This document shows, one piece after another, positions 1 to 9,744 of a stretch of 64,000 nucleotides of DNA. The notes under the pieces are model-generated. The model did not search any database and was not told where the DNA came from. It was given only the letters and a program-made list of their open reading frames with translations. The stretch spans positions 1 to 64,000 of the forward strand of contig NCGJ01000003.1 of assembly GCA_002281555.1 (NCBI GenBank). The letters are read 5' to 3'. This DNA comes from Hydrogenophilales bacterium 28-61-23 (GTDB lineage Bacteria > Pseudomonadota > Gammaproteobacteria > Burkholderiales > Thiobacillaceae). The translations under genes were made by a program, and so were the position numbers. The stretch's first letter is position 1; every line of letters begins with the position of its first letter.

Positions 1-1263
<1,263 letters not shown>

Positions 1264-1304
1264 GTCCGGCTTACCTGCTCCAGACCGGGTTTCCCTGCCC
1301 GGTT

Positions 1305-1350
1305 GCCGCAAAGCAAAAACCCCGCTTCGGCGGGGTTTTTGCTTTGCGGC
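1305..1350 (+). terminator. Rho-independent terminator after groEL
   Basis: A perfect 21-bp stem (1305-1325 pairing with 1330-1350) closes on a TTCG tetraloop. The stem includes a CCCCGC/GCGGGG core and an internal run of five T. It lies 41 bases after the groEL stop and should end the groESL transcript. A smaller CCGGG hairpin at about 1285-1302 precedes it. Confidence 0.9.
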
Positions 1351-1792
1351 GCCGGTGTCCGGCCGAAAGATTCGATAACGCGATGCGATGCCGTCGCAGC
1401 GCACTGGCAGCGGCTCCGTAGAAACACGAAGAAATGGTGACCGGATACGGCGCCCGACAGGAAACGAACATTCCCAAACAACGCATATTGCCCCAGACGA
1501 CGACGAACAAACTTACCCTTCGTCGTCATGACAGTCCGCAACCTGGAGTGGATCAGTCATTCGTTTGCCATTCATGAATTTCGGCTCATCGGCCTCAAGA
1601 GACAGTCGAGGTGTCGCTGTCAGATCGTGCGAAGGTCGGCTTTGGGGAACATCTGCATCGAGCAGAACCCGGCCAATTGCAGTCATCCCCGATTTTGGCC
1701 ACCCTGCCAGCAGGAGACCTATTGCCGCCCCTCATCTACCCGGCTGCACGGTTATTTGAATGACTGCTCAACTCAGAATCCTGCCCTACCGC
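1351..1792. other. Intergenic stretch without a supportable gene
   Basis: About 440 bases lie between the groEL terminator and the toxin gene. Short open frames exist on the plus strand, but none has a convincing ribosome-binding site, family resemblance or typical composition. The piece around 1660-1700 (GGCCAATTGCAGTCA) resembles degraded intergenic repeat sequence also hinted at near 2650. Confidence 0.5.
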
Positions 1793-2089
1793 CTACCCGT
1801 TACCTTCCGGCGGGTATTTGCGTGCGGTGTGCACCACGCTCAACACCGTAACCGTGTCGTGGCCGACATCGATGACCGCGATATAAGGCAACCGGCTTAT
1901 CACGCATTCGCGCGTGCCTTGTACACGTCCGACCCGGGTGCTTTCCGGAAACGAATCGAGCTGACCGAATTGGTCCCTGATCCGGTTGTAAACCGCTTCC
2001 GCGACGCGCAGGCCGGCCTGTTCAAGGTAATACAGTAGGATGTTTTCGAGGTCTTGCTCGGCCTCTTCTGTCCAGTTGATTTTGAACAT
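1793..2089 (-). CDS. RelE/ParE-family toxin
   Basis: The 98-aa protein begins MFKINWTEEAEQDLENILLYY, with the N-terminal helical pattern of the ParE/RelE plasmid-stabilisation family. It ends with the typical beta-rich section (SRLPYIAVIDVGHDTVTVL followed by VVHTARKYPP). Family members poison gyrase or cleave mRNA on the ribosome; the sequence alone does not decide which. It lies 10 bases downstream of a Phd/YefM-type antitoxin gene, in the order antitoxin then toxin. There is no strong Shine-Dalgarno of its own, which fits translational coupling. Full length for the family; no sign of decay. Confidence 0.9.
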   Translation of the reverse strand: MFKINWTEEAEQDLENILLYYLEQAGLRVAEAVYNRIRDQFGQLDSFPESTRVGRVQGTRECVISRLPYIAVIDVGHDTVTVLSVVHTARKYPPEGNG

Positions 2090-2099
2090 AAGGACGGCG

Positions 2100-2414
2100 T
2101 TATGCCGATACAGGCTTTGTCCGAGACTGGAGCCGCTCCCATACCCGCGCCATCACGTCGTCATGGCGAGAGGCTATGCTGTTTCCACTTTTGAAGGCTT
2201 CAAGTGCGCCGCCTACCTTGGCTTGGAACCACTCGTCATAGCCGGGCTCTTTATCCATGAACATCTCCGGGATGAGCGTATCCGCTGCATCCTCGATGGA
2301 GATCATGATGCCTACCGGACGGTTGTTCTTGGTCACGATCACCGGCTCGCGCTGCATGGTGTCGAGCAACTCACCAAAGTGGGTCTTCGCTTCACGGGCG
2401 GTCACGGTCTTCAT
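2100..2414 (-). CDS. Phd/YefM-family antitoxin
   Basis: The protein opens MKTVTAREAKTHFGELLDTM, the classic Phd/YefM DNA-binding N-terminus, followed by PVIVTKNNRPVGIMISIED. The C-terminal half is helical and charged, as expected for a toxin-neutralising tail. Start chosen at 2414: an AGGA lies 7 bases before this ATG, whereas the in-frame ATG two codons upstream would sit against it. Longer in-frame extensions run into the promoter and palindrome at 2458-2472. The antitoxin should bind its partner toxin and repress the shared promoter. 104 aa, slightly long for the family. Confidence 0.88.
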   Translation of the reverse strand: MKTVTAREAKTHFGELLDTMQREPVIVTKNNRPVGIMISIEDAADTLIPEMFMDKEPGYDEWFQAKVGGALEAFKSGNSIASRHDDVMARVWERLQSRTKPVSA

Positions 2415-2457
2415 GGGCATATCCTGATAGTTGATGGCTGATGTGTTCATTGTAATC

Positions 2458-2472
2458 ATAATGATCATTATA
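2458..2472 (-). promoter_or_regulatory. Toxin-antitoxin promoter -10 and operator palindrome
   Basis: A perfect 14-base palindrome, ATAATGATCATTAT, spans 2458-2471. On the minus strand a consensus -10 TATAAT (2472-2467) overlaps it. It lies 44 bases before the antitoxin start. A palindrome over the -10 is what autorepression by a Phd-type antitoxin needs. No good -35 box is evident. Confidence 0.6.
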
Positions 2473-2901
2473 GAAACCCTGCGTCTACGGGCGACTTGCA
2501 TCGGCAGCTTCCCTGTAGATAGCTGCCCCAGATGATTGCCGCAGTCGTAGGTCAGCTTGAGGTGAAAGCGGTCTGTGCAATGCCCGAGGTCAATGACCAC
2601 AGCGGGTCGGAACCTGCTATAGCCTGAAGGACGGAGCGGTCATTCGGGCCAATTCCCTAGCCAACGGCCGCTGACCAATACGTTGCGGCCGTTGGCGGCA
2701 CAGAACCTCAATGACCGGATTGGTCGATCACTTGCCGATCATCGCCCGACGCCCGGCAGCCTCCTGAACACAAGCGGGCATTCGACAGCTCAGCCGCCTT
2801 CAACGACAGATGTTGAGCATAGAAGAGACCTTCATCCTTGCTTCATGGCGGGCAGCAGTTCGGCTATTTGCCTGCCGCCGGCTTCTGGTACAAGAGCGAC
2901 C
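2473..2901. other. Intergenic region with degenerate repeat
   Basis: About 430 bases separate the toxin-antitoxin promoter from the radical SAM gene. No coding region is convincing; the in-frame extension of the downstream gene to 2683 has no family resemblance. The segment 2684-2723 is 33/40 identical to 4522-4561, and GGCCGTTGG-type words recur, so this looks like remnant repetitive DNA. Confidence 0.5.
2684..2723 (+). repeat. Degenerate direct repeat, copy 1
   Basis: Begins TGCGGCCGTTGG and contains CAATGACCG. By hand alignment it matches 4522-4561 at 33 of 40 positions without gaps. The two copies lie on either side of the radical SAM gene in the same orientation. Confidence 0.55.
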
Positions 2902-4407
2902 ATGTCCGCCATCCTTCTCGCCACGCTCAACGCGCGTTACATCCATGCCTCACTGGGGCTGCGCTATCTCCTCGCCAATCTGGGCGATTTGCGGTCGGAA
3001 ACGACCATCCGCGAATACACCATCAAGCGTCCGGCGCTTGAAATCGTTGAAGATTTGCTGAACAGCAAGCCGCGTGTCGTCGGCTTCGGCGTCTACATCT
3101 GGAATGTGGTCGAGACGACGCGCGTCGTGGCGATGCTGAAAGCGGTTGCACCCGAGGTGACGGTGGTGCTGGGCGGGCCGGAAGTCAGTCACGAGACGGC
3201 GGGGCAGGCGATTGTCGGGCTGGCGGATTACGTCATCAGCGGGCCGGGCGAGGCGAGTTTCGCCCAGCTTTGCCAACAGATCCTGGCGGGAGCTGTACCG
3301 GCTGCAAAGATCATCGCTGGCGAACTCCGCCCGCTCGATCAACTGGTCTTGCCTTACCGCGAATACAGCGACGAGGACATTGCGCATCGTTTCATCTATG
3401 TCGAGGCCTCGCGCGGTTGTCCGTTCAAGTGCGAGTTCTGTCTGTCGGCGCTGGACAAGACCGCCAAGCCGTTCGAACTGGAGCGTTTTCTCGATGAGAT
3501 GGCCGCCTTGTATGCACGCGGCGTTCGGCACTTCAAATTTGTCGACCGCACTTTCAACCTGAATGTGAACACCGGCGTGCGCATTCTGGAATTTTTCCTG
3601 GCGCGACTGGACGACAAACTGTTTCTGCATTTCGAGGTCATTCCCGATCATTTGCCGGCAGCGCTCAAGACCATGATCGTGCGTTTCCCCCCTGGCAGCC
3701 TGCAATTCGAGGTGGGGGTGCAGACGTTCAATCCGGATGTGCAGGCCTTGATTTCACGCAAGCAGGACAACGCCAGCACCGAAGACAACCTGCGCTGGCT
3801 GCGACAGCACAGCCAAGCGCATCTGCATGCCGACCTGATCATCGGCCTGCCCGGCGAAGACATGGCAAGTTTTGGCCAGGGTTTCGACCGGTTGTTTGCA
3901 CTCGGGCCGCACGAGATCCAGGTGGGCATCCTCAAACGCCTGCGCGGCGCGCCCATCGCCCGGCATACGGAACGCCACGGCATGCGCTACAACCCGCTGC
4001 CGCCCTATGAAATCCTCGCCACCGATTGCATCAGCTTCGCGACGATGCGCCGTCTGGCCCGTTTCGCCCGCTATTGGGACATGGTGGCCAATTCCGGACG
4101 ATTTACCCATGCCTTGCCGCTGCTCCTGGGCGACTCTCCCTTCGCGCGCTTCCTGCAATTTTCCGATTGGCTCTATGCCCAGACCGGCATGACCGGCGAC
4201 CTCGCCCTAGATCGACTGTTCCGCTTGCTCCATGAAGGTTTGACGGCGCTGTTCGAGGTGGAGGAAAGCGCATTGCGCGCAGCTCTGGAAACGGATTTCA
4301 ACCGAACCGGCAACCAGGGCATGCCACGCTTCCTGCGCGCCGGCGCAGTGAGAGAACTATCTCTTTCAGGCCGGCCGACAGAGCGGCAAGGACGGCATGG
4401 CGCATAG
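2902..4407 (+). CDS. B12-binding-domain radical SAM protein (DUF4080 type)
   Basis: The 501-aa protein has an N-terminal cobalamin-binding-like region (about 1-140, with VVGFGVYIWN and VVLGGPEVS). A radical SAM domain follows, with the cluster motif C173-x3-C177-x2-C180 inside RGCPFKCEFC. The rest matches the DUF4080 B12-radical SAM family, which includes presumed methyltransferases and related enzymes of unknown substrate. Start placed at the ATG at 2902, where homology begins; the frame is open further upstream but unlike the family. It stands alone between degenerate repeats and is not obviously linked to its neighbours. The last roughly 20 residues (after PRFLRAGAV) look untypical and could be a changed tail. 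Confidence 0.85.
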   Translation: MSAILLATLNARYIHASLGLRYLLANLGDLRSETTIREYTIKRPALEIVEDLLNSKPRVVGFGVYIWNVVETTRVVAMLKAVAPEVTVVLGGPEVSHETAGQAIVGLADYVISGPGEASFAQLCQQILAGAVPAAKIIAGELRPLDQLVLPYREYSDEDIAHRFIYVEASRGCPFKCEFCLSALDKTAKPFELERFLDEMAALYARGVRHFKFVDRTFNLNVNTGVRILEFFLARLDDKLFLHFEVIPDHLPAALKTMIVRFPPGSLQFEVGVQTFNPDVQALISRKQDNASTEDNLRWLRQHSQAHLHADLIIGLPGEDMASFGQGFDRLFALGPHEIQVGILKRLRGAPIARHTERHGMRYNPLPPYEILATDCISFATMRRLARFARYWDMVANSGRFTHALPLLLGDSPFARFLQFSDWLYAQTGMTGDLALDRLFRLLHEGLTALFEVEESALRAALETDFNRTGNQGMPRFLRAGAVRELSLSGRPTERQGRHGA

Positions 4408-4870
4408 GGCCGGGTTGTTTCTCCAGATGTTCTTGAATGCCATGCATGGTTACTGGAGAGCGTCTACTCGTTCACAACGGCCGCAATATGCGGGTCAGCT
4501 GTCGTAGCCCTGAAATTCTGGTGCGGCCGTTGGTGGCGAAGAACGCCAATGACCGCAGTGGCCAATCAACAGAATTACGCACCGATTTCACGACTGGCCA
4601 CCAACTGACTTGCAAAGGCCGCTCGCTAGCGCATTTTCCCGCTCCGCTGGTTCAGGAATGGTGCACACGGCGCAGCCTACGGTTTCATGGATAAATCTGG
4701 CCGGATCATAAGCTGGCAGATGACCAGAGCCTGGTGGGCTGTTTTGACAGCAGCATCGGGCATCAAGCGGCGTGCCGTAGAACTTCGACGGGATTGGGCA
4801 CAGTGGTTTGATGCAGACGCGCTATAGCCGTATGCGCCGTAAAACGGCTGACGAATCTTCTGACGCGGTA
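4408..4870. other. Intergenic region without a supportable gene
   Basis: About 460 bases follow the radical SAM gene. Only short open frames without family resemblance or ribosome-binding sites are present. It contains the second copy of the degenerate repeat (4522-4561) and ends where the broken groEL copy begins. Confidence 0.5.
4522..4561 (+). repeat. Degenerate direct repeat, copy 2
   Basis: Same orientation as 2684-2723; 33 of 40 bases agree, including the opening TGCGGCCGTTGG and the CAATGACCG core. It lies 115 bases after the radical SAM gene. Confidence 0.55.
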
Positions 4871-5079
<209 letters not shown>

Positions 5080-5089
5080 CGAGTCACCC

Positions 5090-5105
5090 CCCGGCAAAAG
5101 CCGGG
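5090..5105 (-). terminator. Possible weak terminator hairpin
   Basis: CCCGGC-AAAA-GCCGGG forms a perfect 6-bp stem 24 bases beyond the stop of the GlcG/HbpS-like gene at 5129. There is no following U tract, so termination is uncertain. It also sits exactly at the edge of the groEL fragment. Confidence 0.35.
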
Positions 5106-5128
5106 AGAATGACTTTATCAACGGTCGA

Positions 5129-5626
5129 TCAAGGCCCGGCCATTTCCAGATCGGTGGCGATGGCTTTCAAGCCTTCGCGCGCGCAAGCCTCGTCCTGCTC
5201 GCCGGTCGCCGCGCCGGATACGCCGACTGCGCCGACGATGTTGCCCGCCGCCTCAATGGGAATGCCGCCGGCGGAGAACACCAGGCCTTCGACCTTGCCG
5301 ACCGCGAATGGCTTGGTGAAACGGTTTTCCATCGTGGATAACGGCGCGTTGAAATTGACGGCGGTGTAGGCCTTCTGCCGGCTTATTTCGATGGTGACGC
5401 GCGGCGCCAGGGTATCGCGCAGGAAAACCATGGCATCGCCGCTGCGGTCAACCACAGTCACGCCGATCTGGATGCCTTCCTTGCGGCAGGCGGTGACAGT
5501 GGCCTGGGCCAGGCGCTCGGAAGCTTCCAGGGTCAGGCGTGGAATCTTGATCAGCATCGGGGCTTCGGCTTGCGCCAGCAACGGTGCGCACAAGACAGGC
5601 AACAAGACAAACAACGCTTTTTTCAT
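5129..5626 (-). CDS. Secreted GlcG/HbpS-family heme-binding-like protein
   Basis: The 165-aa protein starts MKKALFVLLPVLCAPLLAQAEA, a clear Sec signal peptide. It is followed by a GlcG/HbpS (DUF336) domain with ACRKEGIQIGVTVVDRSGDAMVFLRDT and the glycine-rich GGIPIEAAGNIVGAVGVSG. Members of this family form oligomers; some bind heme in the periplasm or outside the cell, and others sit in glycolate gene clusters without a settled role. The start at 5626 is supported by GAGGAGA at a spacing of 4 bases. It is the last gene of the long minus-strand run, 56 bases after V-ATPase subunit D. Confidence 0.82.
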   Translation of the reverse strand: MKKALFVLLPVLCAPLLAQAEAPMLIKIPRLTLEASERLAQATVTACRKEGIQIGVTVVDRSGDAMVFLRDTLAPRVTIEISRQKAYTAVNFNAPLSTMENRFTKPFAVGKVEGLVFSAGGIPIEAAGNIVGAVGVSGAATGEQDEACAREGLKAIATDLEMAGP

Positions 5627-5682
5627 GACATCTCCTCGTATATGGCGGGGGGTGATTCCGCCCTCGCCATCGCGGCGAGGGA

Positions 5683-6309
5683 TCAAGCAGCGGCGGCCGC
5701 TTTCGCCCGCAACACCTTGATCTGAAACAGGGTGTTGCGCTCATCTTCCTCCAAAGCGGCGCGAATGTGATGCACCGTCGCGACGTAGCGGGGAATGATG
5801 TTGTACTTCAACGCGTTGACCCGTTTCTGGGTCTTGCGGCTGGCCGCCAGCAAACGCCAAAGGGCGTTTTCCGCCTCGCCCAGACGCGCCAGCGTCACGG
5901 TAAGTTCCCGCAGCCGCAGGCGCGCTTCGTCGAAGCTGACATCGGTCCACATCAGCCCGACCGGCTGCAGCGGCAGCGGTTCGGCGCTGACGCTGGGATA
6001 TTCGACGCCGACGCTGGAACGCGCCACGACCCGGATCGCCACCGCCTGTTTCAGGCCGACACCGGCCTGGCGCAACATCTGGCCGCCCATGCGCATCTGC
6101 ACGATGCCCAGCCAGTGATAGGCCTCGGCCAGTTCCGCGCTGGTCTGCGCGCGCAATTCCCGGTATTGGGCCAGCCGCTCGTAGACCAGCCGGGTCAGCA
6201 GATCGCGCTTCTTCTCCAGCATCTGCCGGCCCTGTTCGAGGAACTTGACCTGGCGGCCGACCTGCAGCAAAGCGCTCTTGGTGGGCGGAACTGAAAGGCG
6301 TTTTTTCAT
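5683..6309 (-). CDS. atpD: V/A-type ATPase subunit D (central stalk)
   Basis: The 208-aa protein begins with the family pattern PPTKSALLQVGRQVKFLEQGRQMLEKKRDLL and ends NIIPRYVATVHHIRAALEEDERNTLFQIKVLRAK. These are the two long helices of the rotating central shaft that connects the A3B3 head to the membrane ring. Length is typical. It is the final ATPase gene of the operon, 121 bases after subunit B, and a heptamer-repeat spacer fills that gap. The symbol follows V-type nomenclature and should not be confused with F-type AtpD (beta). Confidence 0.95.
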   Translation of the reverse strand: MKKRLSVPPTKSALLQVGRQVKFLEQGRQMLEKKRDLLTRLVYERLAQYRELRAQTSAELAEAYHWLGIVQMRMGGQMLRQAGVGLKQAVAIRVVARSSVGVEYPSVSAEPLPLQPVGLMWTDVSFDEARLRLRELTVTLARLGEAENALWRLLAASRKTQKRVNALKYNIIPRYVATVHHIRAALEEDERNTLFQIKVLRAKAAAAA

Positions 6310-6430
6310 GGCCGTACGGCGGTGAAGGGTGAAGGGTGAAGGGTGAAGGGTCCACTATTTACCTTTGAGCGCCGCAGGCGCGGACCCTTTACCCTTCCCC
6401 CTTGAGCGCGTAGCGCGGACCCTTCACCCA
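6310..6430. repeat. Intra-operon spacer with GGTGAAG heptamers and 27-bp direct repeats
   Basis: Four perfect tandem copies of GGTGAAG lie at 6321-6348. Beyond them are two similar blocks built on TTGAGCGC...GCGCGGACCCTT, at about 6363-6392 and 6402-6428. The same heptamer recurs inverted at 9714-9740, in the spacer between subunits E and A. No gene is present. Confidence 0.75.
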
Positions 6431-7816
6431 TCACGCCGTCACCCCCTTGTGATATTTCGCCAACTCGGCCTCGGAGACGCGGATCAGCGCGTCCCGCGGC
6501 AGCATGGACAACAAGTCCCAGGCCAGGTTGAGGGTTTCGTACACGCTGCGGTCTTCGTCCTCGCCCTGGCCGATGAAGCGGCGCTCGAAGGCGTTGGCGA
6601 ATTCCAGGTAGCGGCGGTCGGCGTCGCCCAATTCCTCGGCGCCGATGATCGCCGCCAGTCCGCGCACTTCCAGCGCCTTGGCGTAGCTGGCGAACAACTG
6701 GCTGGCGACGTGCGGGTGATCCTCGCGCGTGAAGTTCTTGCCGACGCCGTCCTTCATCAGGCGCGACAACGACGGCAGCACGGTGACCGGCGGGTAGACG
6801 TTCTGGTTGGCCAGCTCGCGGCCGAGCACGATCTGGCCTTCGGTGATGTAACCGGTCAGATCGGGAATCGGGTGGGTGATGTCGTCGGACGGCATCGACA
6901 ACACTGGGATCATCGTGATCGAACCGCGCCGGTTCTTGATCCGGCCGGCCCGTTCGTAGATTTCCGCCAGATCGGAATACAGGTAGCCGGGATAGCCCTT
7001 GCGCGCCGGCACGTCGCCGCGCAGCACCGCCACTTCGCGCAGCGCCTCGGCGTAGGCGGTCATGTCGGTCATCACCACCAGCACGTGATAGTCGAGATCG
7101 AAAGCCAGGTATTCGGCGGCGGTGAGCGCGGCGCGCGGGGTCAGCAGACGTTCGATGACCGGCTCGTCGGCCAGATTCAGGAACATCGCCACCTTGTTCA
7201 ACACCCCGCTTTCAGCGAAGCTTTCCTGGAAGAAACGGGCATCGGCGTGCGACGCGCCAAACGCGGCAAAAACGATGACGAACTCGGACGATTCCTCGCC
7301 CAGTAGCTTGGCCTGGCGCACGATCTGCGCCGCGACCCGGTTATGCGGCAGGCCGCCGCCGGAGAAGATCGGCAACTTCTGGCCACGGGTCAGCGAGTTC
7401 ATGCCGTCGATGGCGGAAATGCCGGTCTGGATGAATTCGCGCGGATAGGCGCGCGCAGCCGGGTTGAGCGGCTCGCCGTTGACGTCGCGGCGGTCGCCGG
7501 AAATGATCGGCGGCCGCCCGTCGCGCGGCAGGCCCGCGCCGTTGAAGATGCGGCCGAGAATGTCGCGCGACACCGGCAATTTGAACGGCTCGTCGAGGAA
7601 ACGTACCCAGGTGCGCTCCAGATCGAGCTGGTCGGTGCCTTCGAACACTTCCACCAGCACGGCGTCGTCGGCACAACGGATCACCAGACCGGAACGCAAC
7701 CGACCGGCATGGTCGCGCACCTGCACGCGGGAACCGGCCGCCACGCCGGGCACGCCACCCATGACCAGGAGGCCGCCCTGGGCGGAAGTTGCGGTGCGGA
7801 ATTCGATATTTTTCAT
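6431..7816 (-). CDS. atpB: V/A-type ATPase subunit B (regulatory, non-catalytic)
   Basis: The 461-aa protein is homologous to the nucleotide-binding subunits of rotary ATPases. It has GGGLPHNRVA where the catalytic subunit has a Walker A loop, as expected for the non-catalytic B subunit. Other family blocks are visible: AIDGMNSLTRGQKLPIFS, DMTAYAEALREV, and GSITMIPVLSMPSDDITHPIPDLTGYITEGQ. Three copies alternate with subunit A in the cytoplasmic head. It lies between A (26 bases upstream) and D. Full length, no anomalies. Confidence 0.97.
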   Translation of the reverse strand: MKNIEFRTATSAQGGLLVMGGVPGVAAGSRVQVRDHAGRLRSGLVIRCADDAVLVEVFEGTDQLDLERTWVRFLDEPFKLPVSRDILGRIFNGAGLPRDGRPPIISGDRRDVNGEPLNPAARAYPREFIQTGISAIDGMNSLTRGQKLPIFSGGGLPHNRVAAQIVRQAKLLGEESSEFVIVFAAFGASHADARFFQESFAESGVLNKVAMFLNLADEPVIERLLTPRAALTAAEYLAFDLDYHVLVVMTDMTAYAEALREVAVLRGDVPARKGYPGYLYSDLAEIYERAGRIKNRRGSITMIPVLSMPSDDITHPIPDLTGYITEGQIVLGRELANQNVYPPVTVLPSLSRLMKDGVGKNFTREDHPHVASQLFASYAKALEVRGLAAIIGAEELGDADRRYLEFANAFERRFIGQGEDEDRSVYETLNLAWDLLSMLPRDALIRVSEAELAKYHKGVTA

Positions 7817-7842
7817 GGTGTTGCTCGTGTTTTTTGTCTATT

Positions 7843-9612
7843 TCAGGCGGTCTGCTCGTATTCCAGCATCAGCTTGTCGAACTCGCCCGGAATCGCGGCG
7901 ATCTTGGTTTTCAGCGCGGCAATATCATCGGAAGTGTGCTGGCTCTTCCAGCGTCGCGCCTGCGCCAGCACCGGCATCTGGATCAGCCTGCGCGCCGGGG
8001 CGCCCAGCTTCACCAGCTTCATGCCCTGGCGGAATATCTCCAGCATCGCTGCGAGCAGCGCGTACTGTTTTTCCGGCGAGGCGAAACTGTCTATTTCGTC
8101 GGTGGCCGATTGTTGCAGCAGGCCTTCCTTGATCAGGCTGGCGGCTTCCAGGGTCCAACGTTGTTCGCTCGACAGCGCCTCGACGCCGACCAGGTTGACG
8201 ATGCGTTGCAACTCTTCGGAAGCGGACAGCAAGTCGAGCGCTTCGGCGCGCGCGCTTTCCCAATTCGGATCGACGTTTTCCGCCCACCACTTGGCGGCCG
8301 AGCCGACATAGCCGGAAAAACTTTCCAGCCAATCCACCGAGGGATAGTGGCGCGCGTCGGCCAGTTCTTTCGACAGCGCCCAGAAGGTCTGGATGATTTC
8401 CTTGGTGTGGCTGGTGACCGGTTCCGAGAAATCGCCGCCGGGCGGCGAAACCGCGCCGATCAGCGTGACCGAACCATGTGCGCCAGCCAGCGTTTCCACC
8501 CGCCCGGCCCGCTCGTAGAACGCCGCCAGACGGGAACCGAGATAGGCCGGATAGCCCTCCTCCACTGGCATCTGGCCGAGTCGGCCGGCGACTTCGCGCA
8601 ACGCTTCGGCCCAGCGGCTGGTCGAATCGGCCACCATGACCACGTCCAGACCCTGGTCGCGGAAATATTCGGCCAGGGTGATGCCGACGTAGATCGAGGC
8701 TTCGCGCGCCACCACCGGCATGTTGGAGGTGTTGGCGACCAGCAGCGTGCGCTCCATCAACGGCCGGCCGGTATGCGGATCTTTCAGCTCGGGCATGAAT
8801 TCGAGCACGTCGGTGAGTTCGTTGCCGCGCTCGCCGCAGCCGACGTAAATGACGATTTCCGCGTTGCACCAGCGCGCGATCTGCTGCTGCAACATGGTCT
8901 TGCCGGCGCCGAACGGGCCGGGAATCGCCGCCTTGCCGCCCTTCAGCAGCGGATAAAACGTATCCAGGATGCGTTGTCCGGTGATCAACGGGGCGACGGC
9001 ATGGTCGCGTCGCTTGAACGGACGCGGCGTGCGCACCGGCCAGCGGTGGAACAGACGCAGTTTTTCTATGCTGCCATCGGCCAGACGCACCCGGCCTATC
9101 GCCTCTTCGATCGTGTAATCGCCTTCCGGCGCCAGCTCCAGGAGTTCACCGTGCATCAGCGGCGGCGTCAGGATGCGGTGCAGGATGGATTCGGTCTCCC
9201 GCACCGTGCCCAGCACATCGCCGCCGGCCAGCGCGCCGCCGGCATGACGGTTTGCATCCGGCACGAAGCGCCAGCGCTTGTCGCGCGGCAAGGAAGGCAC
9301 CGCCACGCCACGCGCCATACGGTCGCCGCTTTGCTCCCGCACAGCCTGCAAGGGACGCTGCACGCCGTCGAAAATCGCGCCCAGCAATCCGGGGCCCAAC
9401 TCCACCGACAGCGGCCAGCCCAGGCCCTCGGCCACTTCGCCCGGACGCAGCCCGGCGGTGTCCTCATATAGTTGCGCCAGGGCGGTATTGCCATCGCGGC
9501 CGATCACCTCGCCGATCAGCCCCAGCCGTCCGACCCGCACCTGCTCGCCGAGCACCGTTTCCGGCAACTCCAGCTTCACCAGAGGGCCGTTTATTTCGAG
9601 AATTCTGCCCAT
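7843..9612 (-). CDS. atpA: V/A-type ATPase catalytic subunit A
   Basis: The 589-aa protein is the catalytic head subunit that hydrolyses or makes ATP. The Walker A loop GPFGAGKT lies at 232-239. The insertion typical of V/A-type A subunits (the non-homologous region, residues about 100-190) is present, which separates it from F-type beta. Further conserved blocks are YVGCGERGNELTDVL, ADSTSRWAEALREV and the GSVTLIGAVSPPGGDFSEPVT stretch. Start ATG at 9612. It is preceded by a 132-base repeat-containing spacer and followed by subunit B. Confidence 0.98.
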   Translation of the reverse strand: MGRILEINGPLVKLELPETVLGEQVRVGRLGLIGEVIGRDGNTALAQLYEDTAGLRPGEVAEGLGWPLSVELGPGLLGAIFDGVQRPLQAVREQSGDRMARGVAVPSLPRDKRWRFVPDANRHAGGALAGGDVLGTVRETESILHRILTPPLMHGELLELAPEGDYTIEEAIGRVRLADGSIEKLRLFHRWPVRTPRPFKRRDHAVAPLITGQRILDTFYPLLKGGKAAIPGPFGAGKTMLQQQIARWCNAEIVIYVGCGERGNELTDVLEFMPELKDPHTGRPLMERTLLVANTSNMPVVAREASIYVGITLAEYFRDQGLDVVMVADSTSRWAEALREVAGRLGQMPVEEGYPAYLGSRLAAFYERAGRVETLAGAHGSVTLIGAVSPPGGDFSEPVTSHTKEIIQTFWALSKELADARHYPSVDWLESFSGYVGSAAKWWAENVDPNWESARAEALDLLSASEELQRIVNLVGVEALSSEQRWTLEAASLIKEGLLQQSATDEIDSFASPEKQYALLAAMLEIFRQGMKLVKLGAPARRLIQMPVLAQARRWKSQHTSDDIAALKTKIAAIPGEFDKLMLEYEQTA

Positions 9613-9744
9613 CGCATTTCCTTATTGGAAAATGTGAAAAGTGACTTGCCGCTTCGCGGCTTCGGTGAAAGGTGAAGCAGCCCACATTTCACGTTTCACG
9701 AGCGGCGCAGCCGCTTCACCCTTCACCCTTCACCCTTCACTAAA
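9613..9744. repeat. Intra-operon spacer with inverted GGTGAAG heptamers
   Basis: CTTCACC is repeated in tandem almost four times at 9714-9740. This is the inverse complement of the GGTGAAG array at 6321. Upstream, GGTGAAAGGTGAAG at 9663-9676 forms the opposite arm, so the spacer can fold back on itself. It separates subunits E and A; no gene is present. Confidence 0.7.

Noticed and set aside
1528-1851. Plus-strand open frame of 107 aa downstream of groEL
   Set aside because: No ribosome-binding site or family. The region overlaps the end of the toxin gene on the other strand.
7789-9471. 560-aa open frame on the plus strand
   Set aside because: It is antisense to V-ATPase subunit A, which has full family similarity. 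The frame is a GC-rich shadow with no start signal or family.
6321-9740. CRISPR-like array suspected from the repeated heptamers
   Set aside because: The unit is 7 bases in direct tandem with no spacers of regular length and no cas genes.
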